Source of the DNA: Neofusicoccum parvum
Taxonomy: Eukaryota; Ascomycota; Dothideomycetes; Botryosphaeriales; Botryosphaeriaceae
Reading direction: 5' to 3'
NCBI GenBank assembly: GCA_020912385.1
Contig: CP087213.1
Location: 434,001 to 498,000 of the forward strand
Length of the DNA stretch: 64,000 bases
The notes beneath the pieces were generated by a model, which saw nothing but the letters and a program-made list of their open reading frames with translations, had not been told where the DNA came from and searched no databases. Positions 32,629 through 41,490 of the stretch are shown piece after piece; within the stretch, counting starts at the first letter, position 1, and each line of letters opens with the position of its first letter. The position numbers and the translations under genes were made by a program.

Positions 32629-33655
32629 TCACGGACCCCGTCCCCCCTTCACATCCTCCCTGCTCCTCACCGGCGTCCCCTCCATCTCAAACACCCTCCG
32701 CCCCACCCCCTCCTCCCCACCCGCCCCCATCTCATACACCCGGCCCCCCTCCAGCTCCCACGCGCCCCCCTCCCCCTCAACCTCATGCACCGGCTTCCCC
32801 CCGACCTCATGCGCCCCCTCCTTCCCCGCGCCCAACTCCGCCCTCTCCCTATGCTCCAGCTCCACGACCTCCCTCCCACCCACCTCCTCCACCCCGCCAC
32901 TCCCCACGCGCTCGAGCGCCGGGCCCCCCATCCTTACCCTCCGCCACGCCACCAGCACCGCCAGCACCGCCGCGCCCGCCAGCGCCGCCGTGGCCGCGCA
33001 CAGCGCGCGCGCTGTGCGCGCCTGCGCGGCGACGCCCGGACTCGTGCCGTCGCCCCAGCCCTGGTTGGCGGCGTAGGTCTCGGGCGTGAAGAAGGCGGGG
33101 CGGGACGCGAAGTCGCCGTCCCAGGGGAGGGCGAGGGCGTTTGCGCGGTCGAAGTCGGCGAAGGCGTAGGCGGAGGCGGCGATGGAGCGGGCGAGGGCGA
33201 AGGCCAGGGTGGCGGTCAGGGTGGGGAGGAGGGGGAGGCGGGTGGACTGTGGTGGGGGTGAGCTGGTGGGGTTCTGGGGAGGGGAGGGAGGGGAGGGGGC
33301 GGACCTGCTTGCCGGTGATGTTGAGGGAGATGGTGGCGTGGGGGCGGGTGGAGGCGTGCTGGATGGTGGCGGCGACGGCGGCGGCGTTGAGGAGGCCGCC
33401 GGCGCCGTTCCAGACGACGAGGGCGGAGGAGGCGCGGTGGATGACGTAGCCGGGATCTTCGACTTCGACGTTGCGGGCGATGTAGAGGACGTTGGACATG
33501 AGGGCGGTGATGGCGACGGAGAGGGCGAAGGAGGTGGCTTGGAGGGCGAGCAGGGTGAGGCGGAGGACGCGGGCGCCGCGGTAGAAGGGATTGGAGGCGG
33601 CGCCGTCGTCGCGGTTGCGCGCGGGTGCTGGCGTGGCGTCGACGATGGCGGGCAT
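32629..33655 (-). CDS. Four-TM (MARVEL-like) membrane protein with repetitive acidic tail, two exons
   Basis: Exons (complement) 33655-33305 and 33246-32629 encode 322 residues. Four hydrophobic segments are seen: LTLLALQATSFALSVAITAL, ALVVWNGAGGLLNAAAVAA, LTATLAFALARSIAASAYAFA and ALCAATAALAGAAVLAVLV. This four-helix layout resembles fungal MARVEL-like plasma-membrane proteins. The cytosolic C-terminal 100 residues contain at least six short units of the form aromatic/Val-x-Glu-(Leu/Val/Met) ([36 protein letters not shown]). The donor is GTCCGC, weaker than usual, but phase 0 on both sides removes a proline-rich non-coding stretch. The Met at 33655 was chosen because the longer upstream frame is low complexity. 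Function unknown. Confidence 0.7.
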
Positions 33656-34915
33656 GGTGTGGAGCGAATTGGAGCCTTCTCGACCAGGACGGGAAAAAGG
33701 AAAGGAGACAGCAGCAGCGGGAGGGGCCTCGCTCCCGAGAACGCCACCAGGCTGGCCGGCGAGAGGAGCGGGAGCGGTCTTCTTTAACGGCGTAGGTCGC
33801 GGACGCGGCCCGTGTGAGATGGTCAATCAATCAGCTCCGGGATCGTGTGGGGGCCGAGAGTTGGCATGAGCCCCTATAAGCATCTTTCTGGGCATCGTCT
33901 GGGCACCGTGCCGTTGTCTACGTGTTGCGCCCCGTCACTGCCTGCAATCCCTGTACGGCCTCGCACTCGCAGTTGGTGGATGGGTAAATCCGGTGGGAAA
34001 TCGGAGTTACCGAGCGGTCGAAGGAGGGAAAAAGAGGATGCGGCTAGCTGGACGGGAGTTACCACGCGAGGTGACAAGGGTGTTTAGCTCCGGGGGCGGC
34101 TGTGCTGGCTGGCGGCGACGAAAAAAAGAAACGCGGGACGTGTAGTCTGGTCGGAAGAGGAAAGATCGCACGGTGGTTGATGCGACGATACTTTGGCCCC
34201 ATGCATGAGCCGCGATGGGGATGGGCATGCCCAGCTCCGCGAAAGCCCATGGATGACGGCCGTCAAGCCATCAAGGATGCATGGATCAGGACCAGGACTG
34301 CGCACTCTTGAGATCATGGACGGCTGCCCCAGGGTCGACGGAGATAGACATCGCTATATCCGGCAATCTGCACCACAACCATGCGTCACCAGGGACACGG
34401 CAACATGCAAACAGTCAATAGTATTGTCGAGCTAGGTTTCCCATCCGCACAGTCCTGCTACCTCCGATCCAAAGAGAAAAGAGAAAAAGGTATCTCGTTC
34501 ATACAGTCATCAGGAAGGTATTAACATTATTACAGGAAGGATAAGATGCTTGCCGTTATCCCTGTGGCCGAGCCGCCGTCCATGCCATCCAAGCCCGTCC
34601 GTGCCATTCCCATTGCCATATCCATCCCAAGCCATGCAACCTTTTCTCACCGTTCCTTACTTCGCTAGCTATCGTAGATGTATCTTCTCCATCGACCGTC
34701 ATCGTCATGAGCCTCGGCTTCAACGGAAAAGGAAAAGAATCAGACGAGCAGACCTCGTGTGCCCTGCGGGGAATATTGCTGTACGCAAAGGAAAAAAGAG
34801 AAATAAAAACACATTACAGACGCCCGTTTCCCACTGATGGGTACTTGGGAGATTGAAACAGAAAGCCGAAGCATGTTCGAGCGAATGTTGGGGGTATCAG
34901 AGTACACAAGGAAAA
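33656..34915. other. Intergenic region, no gene seen
   Basis: About 1.26 kb between two minus-strand genes. It includes the four-TM gene promoter and the 3' UTR of patatin-like gene A. No supported feature. Confidence 0.35.
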
Positions 34916-37008
34916 TCATCTCTGAAACTCCGGCTTCCGTGCCATGTTCACCATTGGCGGCGGACCGTCCAAGTCGGGGTATGGCAACGGACCAATTGGT
35001 CTTCCGTGAGTCGGGCTCATCGGTCTACCGTTCGGACTCATCGGCCTGTTCCCAGGGCTCATTGGCCTGCTGTTCGAGTCTGGGTAAGGCAGAGGCGTCT
35101 TGGGCGGAAGTGGAGGAGGTGAGTGAGGCGGTGAGTGCCTCACTGACCCGTCGACACTCGGACTGGCCGTAGTTGCCGTGCTGGGCCGGGCCTCCTCTGC
35201 ACTGAGCCTTGGGGTCGTAGGCGTAGGAATCAGGGACCCATTGGAACTGCGGTAAGGCAGGTACATCTCGCCCGAAGTACGAGGCCGTTGCTGCTCTTCG
35301 GATTCCACAGGTTGTGGGTACTCGTCCGAAGAGACGACGGCGAACTTTTCGTTGTCATCAATGGATGGCAGACGGTGAACGCCATGGATGCGTGGTGAGT
35401 TGGGGGATAGAAAATCGCTCTGTGCGGGTGTCTGAGGTGTCCTTGGCGGGAAAACAACGTCCTCGGCCGGAAGCTCAACGGCGATCGGGTTGGAGGGCGG
35501 CGTGTACCCGTCGCCGGGGGCAGGAGGGAGCGGGCGGTCCCACTTCGAGTCCGCCGTGTATTCCGCGACTCCGCTGTTCTGTGCTCGTTCCCATCGTTGC
35601 TTTGCGCGGTGGATGCGCGCGAGCTTGGCGGAGGCATCCATGTTCATACCTTGAACTTCGTCCTTGCCCAGGTAGCGGCGTGTGTTGGTGCTGATCTCAG
35701 CAAGTCTGTTCCACTCGTTCATACCAAACTCTCCGACGCCAACCTCAACGTTAAGGCGGTAGTAGTTGTCGTGATTGACTCCGCGCTTCTGAAGGTGCTC
35801 CCTCTTCATGTACTCATGCGTGATCTCGCACCCCTCAATCTTCGCGATCAGGCGTCTCCGAGCCTCCGCAAAGTCTCCCATACCGCTGCTGATGAAGCCT
35901 TCCCACCAGAGGTGCTGCTGGTTGGAAGTTCCATTGGGCCTCTTTCCCGTACCGATGCTGATGAACACGCCAACTTCCCTGCCAGGCCATTCGTTGCGAA
36001 CCGCTTCGTCCAGGATCTGGGGCGCAGGGTTGTATTTTCCAGCACCTTCGTCGATGAAGACGGACTGTCCGATCTGAATGGGCTTGAAGGCAAGACCGGT
36101 GGCGGAAGTCGCGCGACCAGCTTGCCAGATGGTGCATTCGAATTCGGGGGCGGGCTCGGCGCGCGAGTCGTATGACCTCAGAAGTACGGCCTTGCCATCC
36201 TTCCGGGTTCCCTTGTAGATGGCGGTGACAGCGCTATACAAAATCAGCAACTGCTCGTGTATATCATTTAGGGCATGCTTACGTCTTGGTGCGGTTTTCC
36301 CTATTGTCGTAGAGCAGGGCATTCGGGTTGCCCCATCGCATGGCGGCGTACGGGCCCCGCATATTGATGGGTTGCATGCCAATCTGACTGTATCGGCTAG
36401 ATGTGCTCAGGCTCCGCTGCGGGCGGCCATGCAGGCTTGCTCTGGGACTGATGGGGGAGGCGAGATCGAGGTCAGACGCGGCGGAGTCATCCTTGCCCTC
36501 GGCCTCGTTTAGAGTGTGTTCCCGGACACATTCGCGGATGGCTTCCTCCAGTTTCGACGCCTTGAAGAGCGTCGACCTGTACGGAATGCCGGCGATGGTC
36601 TTGTCGGTCTCGAAGACGCGCTTGGTCATGCGCACGTAGACGTCTTTGCAGGTCTCGAGATCAAGCCTGAGGCGGCCAAGCATGATGGCGATCAGGCCGC
36701 CGGTGCCGGTGCCGGCGATGAGGTCGAAGTGCTCGCATGGCTTCGGGATTTCGGAGCGCTTAGGGGCCCTTCCGTGGATTTCGACATATGTGCGGTGCAT
36801 GAGCTCTTGGAGCAGGATCAACATCGAGTAGCCGCGAACGCCACCGCCATCTGTGATGTGGCATGTCATGTCAGTAGGCTTCACTTGGGCGGAGGGCGGC
36901 GGGCGACTGACCTAGCGACAGGATGCGCAGCGGCGGGCCTTTTGTGGTGTCCTTGCGGCGCAGGCCGGTGGACTCGGCGACAGCGAGGTGCTGGAGGGGT
37001 TCCGGCAT
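34916..37008 (-). CDS. Patatin-like protein A, catalytic serine replaced by glycine (probable pseudoenzyme), three exons
   Basis: Exons (complement) 37008-36912, 36850-36283 and 36233-34916 give 660 residues. The patatin oxyanion-hole motif is intact (LDGGGVRGYS, residues 32-41), but the nucleophile elbow reads AGTGTGGL, so Gly81 stands where GxSxG hydrolases have Ser. The dyad aspartate region reads VFIDEGAGKYNPA (Asp283), also altered from the usual DG(G/A). A long Pro/Ser-rich C-terminal tail (about residues 400-660) includes repeated NRPMSP/GRPMSP units. Patatins are lipid acyl hydrolases; without the nucleophile this one probably binds lipid or regulates rather than cleaves. The first intron interrupts the Asp codon of DGGG exactly as in gene B, supporting common descent. 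An upstream in-frame Met at 37131 is possible but precedes low-complexity sequence. Confidence 0.85.
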
Positions 37009-38110
37009 GGCGGAGCGAGCTGGTGCCGCCGCGACCTGGTACTCGGGGGCCTGGTCGGGTGGTGGCGGGGAGGGCGAAGAGGCGCGGGGCGCGTGTGTTG
37101 GTGGTGTGGTGGGTGAGCGGCAGCGATGCAAGTGCGGCGAGGGTGCAGCAGAAGAAAAAGGGCGCTGGGGGGCGGGCCGTATAAGGCGGGTCGCTGGGCT
37201 CGAGGGGCAGACGAAGACGCGGTGCCTGTCTATCCGCCGTGGTTGCGAGAGTGCAGCCGCACGTGCAGTAGTGAGAAAGTGCCGCGCGCGCCCAACGGCA
37301 GCGTCATGCCGGCGCAGGCTTGGGCTGGCCGGGCGGGCGAATCACGATGCGGTGACGTCTGCGGGCGCGCCGGCCGCGAGCACACAGCCACAGTCGCCCC
37401 CCGAGCTTGAGCGCGCTCTCACCGCTGATTCGACCGGCGACGCCTGCGATCAACAGGTTCACCCGCGCTTTGGGCTCGCCAGCGCCGGCGCGCGACTTCC
37501 CGAAGCCTGCGTCGAACGTTTCGCAGTCGCAAAACCCGCAGCGAATCTTGCGCTGTGGCGGACTGAAGCAGGCCTGCCAGCCTCGCGTGCAGCGCTCGGC
37601 CACCACGCGCCCAGCGCACACGGACGGCAGCCACAGCCAAGGCCCCAGCGCTTCGCTCACCGTCGCCCACCGTCGCTCACCGTCGCTTGCCTGCCTCCCA
37701 ACGCCTCTGAGCCCCTCGGAGTGCCCGCGGGAGCCAAGACCGGCGGGCGTCGGCGGCCCCTGGCCCTACCGCGCAGCGCCTTTGCCTTTGTCAGCACCGC
37801 AGCTCGCAGCCCCGTCACCGTCGCCGTCAGCGCGCCTTATCGATACCGGCGCGCCTTTCACTGCCGGAACGGGGCATCAAACGCCAACCCCGCAGTGGCC
37901 GGCGACTCAATCGCTGCCAGCACGCCGGCGCATGCGTAGAAAACCACCTCCCCTCGCGCCGGCTGCTCCACCGCCGGCCTCAGTCACCTCAATCGCCTCT
38001 CTGCTGCTGACTGCCTTTTGACCTGCCTTCTGCCATCCAAATCTGCCTCGCGGTGCCCTGCCCGCACCCCAGCCTCGCTCACAGCCCACGAAACAGCCGC
38101 AACCGCCACG
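37009..38110. other. Divergent promoter region of patatin-like A and the MOSC gene
   Basis: About 1.1 kb, GC-rich. The right part has short direct duplications (CACCGTCGC units near 37660-37690). No credible gene. Confidence 0.35.
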
Positions 38111-39183
38111 ATGCCGCTGAAGATCGGCCAAGTACGTAGCCGCGCAGCCCAGCGCCTTTGACACGCGTTTGTCGCACTCTGACACACGCCGTTCCTGTTT
38201 CTCAGCTCTACACGTACCCCATCAAGGCGCTGCTGCCCACCCCCACTCCCTCCACCACCATCACCAAGAATGGCTTCCAGTATGACCGCCGCTTCATGCT
38301 GCTCAAGGTCCAGGACGACGGCAGCTTCAAGAACATGCACGTCGTGTACTTTCCCGAGCTGACGCTGTTCCACCCCTCCATCACCTACCCGGACGGCGCC
38401 GGCGAGACTGGAAGCATCAGGGTCGACTTCCGCCCGCCCTCGGACTCGGGGAAACAGCCCGCCTCGCTGGACATCCCGCTGCAACCCGATCCCGCGGGGC
38501 TGCCGGAGCTGGAGGTCGTGATGCACCAAAGCCCGACCAAGGCTTTCGACATGGGTTCCTCGTTCAACGCCTGGTTCTCCACGTGCTTAGGCTACAGCGT
38601 CAAGCTGGTCTACCTCGGCAGCCACAGGCGCCAGGTGCTGATGTCGCGGTCCCCCAACGAGCAGCCCAAGTCGTGGCTGGCCTCCATCGCAAGCAGCATC
38701 CCGCTCGTCGGCTCTGAGGAGAAGGACCACATCACCTTCCAGGACTGTGCTGCCTACCTCGTTGTGTCCCAGGCATCCCTGGACAACGTGTCTTCGCGTC
38801 TGCCGGACGGAGTGGAGATGGATGTGACCAAGTTCCGGCCCAACATCGTCATCGAGGGCGCTGACGAGCCGTGGGAAGAGGACTTTTGGGGCGAGTTGGC
38901 CATTGGAGACGCTACCGTGACGCTCACGCACAACTGCGTTCGGTGCTCCAGCATCAACATTGACTACGAGACAGGCAAGCCAGGAACAGGCCCAACAGGC
39001 GAAGTGCTGAAGAAACTCCAGAAGGATCGGCGAGTCGACACTGGCTCCAAGTGGAGTCCCGTGTTCGGCCGATATGGCTTCCCGGGCCCGCAGGATCCTG
39101 GCAAGCGGTTGGCGGTTGGTGACGAAGTCAAGGTGCTGAAGCGGAACAAGGAGAGGACGACCTTTGGTGAGACGACCTCATAG
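38111..39183 (+). CDS. MOSC-domain molybdenum cofactor protein (mARC-like), two exons
   Basis: A 21-nt first exon (38111-38131) encoding MPLKIGQ splices to 38206-39183; total 332 residues. The N-terminal beta-barrel domain (LYTYPIKALLPT, YDRRFMLL) and the C-terminal MOSC domain with the conserved cysteine motif LTHNCVRCSSINID followed by ETGKPG are those of eukaryotic mARC/YcbX-type proteins. These carry a sulphido-molybdenum cofactor and reduce N-hydroxylated substrates together with cytochrome b5 and its reductase. No clear mitochondrial anchor is visible, unlike animal mARC. The tiny first exon is needed to restore the conserved Y-P-(I/V)-K start of the domain. The gene is divergent from patatin-like A. 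Confidence 0.9.
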
Positions 39184-39359
39184 TATCTCTACAACAAGAT
39201 GACTGACTGTGGACTACAGATTGGCCCGGCCTGGGTAGCTAGAGGAATTTTCATACACGTAAACCGGAATGTAGACGGCACGAAAAAGAATTGATACTAC
39301 CCACCCTGCAAACTTCGCTTCAAACTCCCGCCCGATGTCTGCTCATCGACGACTTTCTG

Positions 39360-39908
39360 CTAACTAATTCCCTGTCCTTTCTCGTCCTTTTCCAACACGC
39401 TCCTCAGCACTGCTTTCAACAATTTCAACTCCACAACCAAATACCTCATACCTTCCACCTTCTGCATCGCCACTTCAACCAACTTCCCAAACACCCTTTC
39501 CACTTCCTTAACCTTATCTCTCACTTTCCTTTCTTCTTCCTTGCCCACTTCATCCATTCCTCCACGCACCACACCACCCACCCTCGCTCCTGCCACGTCT
39601 CCCAACGCCCTCCCCGTCCTCCTCACAATGCCGCCAACTCTCTCCCTCACTGACTCCTCGTCGCCGCCACCACCCTCGACATCTCCACTCCCATCCATCC
39701 CAACCCTTTCACCCCCCTCCCCCTCCCCCTCCACACCCACCCGCTCACACCACACTCTAGCACACCACACCACATCCAGCACCCTCGTCCCCGCAAACCT
39801 TCTCAACGCCCTCGTCTCCCTCTCATGCGCCCCGAGCAGCATCCCAAACAGCTCCAACGCCGCACCAAGCGCTCTAAGCAGCCTCCTCGCAGCGTCGCCG
39901 AACAGCAA
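39360..39908 (-). CDS. Uncertain hypothetical ORF, helical
   Basis: A frame of about 180 codons with amphipathic helical character (DAARRLLRALGAALELFGML near its start, VFGKLVEVAMQKVEGMRYLV near its end) and a central Gly/Glu-rich linker. No ATG start: the first codon in this frame is TTG, and the frame stays open upstream, so a splice from an exon near 40190 would be needed. The plus strand here is extremely C-rich, so a compositional artefact is possible. I do not recognise the family. Confidence 0.25.
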   Translation of the reverse strand: MLFGDAARRLLRALGAALELFGMLLGAHERETRALRRFAGTRVLDVVWCARVWCERVGVEGEGEGGERVGMDGSGDVEGGGGDEESVRERVGGIVRRTGRALGDVAGARVGGVVRGGMDEVGKEEERKVRDKVKEVERVFGKLVEVAMQKVEGMRYLVVELKLLKAVLRSVLEKDEKGQGIS

Positions 39909-41460
39909 CCGCGGCGGCGGGGAGGACGCGAGGACGCAGCCGCGGAGGGGGTGATTGAAACAGGAGCGGCTGTGACGGGGCTGCTGCGATGCGTGATGGC
40001 GGCTACGGCGGTCCGCCCTCGCACGGCAGCAGCTGCGATCCCCAGCGTCACAAGGGGGGCCAGGGTGACTGGAGTGGTTTAAGCTGGAGCAGCCGGCGGC
40101 GAGGCGGGGGATCGGCGCGGCGCGTGGTGCGCTACCGCGCGGTCCTGACGAGCATGAGAGCCGCGGCCGAGCAACCCCACTACCCTAGACGTCCGGCCGG
40201 CTGAGAAGCGTGCGTTCAGCGCAGAGGCTACCTCGTCGCTCGATGGCGGCGCGGACTGGCGGACGACAGAAGACACCTGCCGCACCAAGAGCCAGCCAGC
40301 AGCTAACCAGCACAGTGCCTGATCAGCCGCGAAAGAGCAGCGCCTGCTAAATACCCGCCTGGAAGCCCAAGAGCACGCGGGACGGACGTTCAGTCCGGCC
40401 GGTCAGCGAGCCAAACCAGCTCTCCCACGTGCCCGCCGGGCCAAACGCTTCCACCACACCGCTCGTCGGCCGCATGCACCCACGCGGCACGGCGCGCCCT
40501 CCCCTGGCCAAAAAAGCAAAAGAGAGAGCGCTCGTCATCCCGCCGAACCGACCCAAGACCGGGCCGAAAAGCGCGATCAAGAGGGCGAGACCACCCGACC
40601 GGCGGTGGCGCCGCGGCCGTTTGACGCCATTCAGGTGACCTTATCGGGGTCCCTAATGCTCTGGGATGGGGCCGGGCGAGATGTGATGGACGCACGCGAC
40701 GCTTAGTTGCGTCCCTGGTGCGCTTCTCTCTCGACCAACCAGCCTCTCTCTGTTTATTCGTAAGCGGTCGGGTGACACCGTTCAGCAAGATGGCAAATGC
40801 TTGTATGTACGTACATGCAGACTACAACGTCAGAGTAGCAACGGTCCGTATCATTTGACAGGCGTGTAGATAAATTAGGTGGTGTCATTTTTTTCTGTTT
40901 AGTGATGTCTCTCCTCACTTTTTGTCTGCCCTGCAGTCCTCGCTTTTTTTGGCTATTTACACTGCGGCCCGAAAGCTTTCTCCCGCTGGTGATGGTGACG
41001 GTATTGTTGAAGATGACGATGATGATGATGCTGCAAAGGAAAAATCCAACCGAACAAAGGAAAACACAGCGATGCTGCTGGCTAGTGTTACAAGACACCT
41101 CCGCCTGTCTCTTCCCCGTCTCTTCTTCCTGTAGTAATGACAATCTTCTCTCAAAGCAAGTGATGGGAACTATGTGACCTCCTCTCCTCCTTCTCCAATT
41201 GCTTGTGCAAGCCGAAGAAAACACCACACAATATGCCGAACGCGTGACAATCAATGCTCGACTGCCAGCAGATCTAGAAGAGGCCAAACGTCTGAACAAG
41301 GTGACGGCGATGATAGTTGCCAGATTCCCTCCCTCAGGCACAGAACCCAGCTCTTCACCAACCAACCCGCACGACCGAAAAACGAAAAAAAAAAAAAAAG
41401 GAGAGCAGCCAGCAACGCACGCAGCACGCAAGCCAAAGGGGTATCAAGCTCTCCCACAAC
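39909..41460. other. Intergenic region, no supported gene
   Basis: About 1.5 kb. It contains an A-rich homopolymer near 41383-41399 and only compositional frames. It could hold a 5' exon of the uncertain ORF at 39360-39908. Confidence 0.3.
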
Positions 41461-41490
41461 CTCACCTCACCTCACCTCACCTCACCTCAC
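41461..41490. repeat. Pentanucleotide microsatellite (CTCAC)6 overlapping a stop codon
   Basis: Six perfect CTCAC units, read as GTGAG on the coding strand of patatin-like B, whose TGA stop at 41489-41487 lies within the last unit. Confidence 0.85.

Noticed and set aside
32244..33261. Long plus-strand Pro-rich frames
   Set aside because: They are antisense to the four-TM gene and consist of Pro/Ser/Arg low-complexity sequence.
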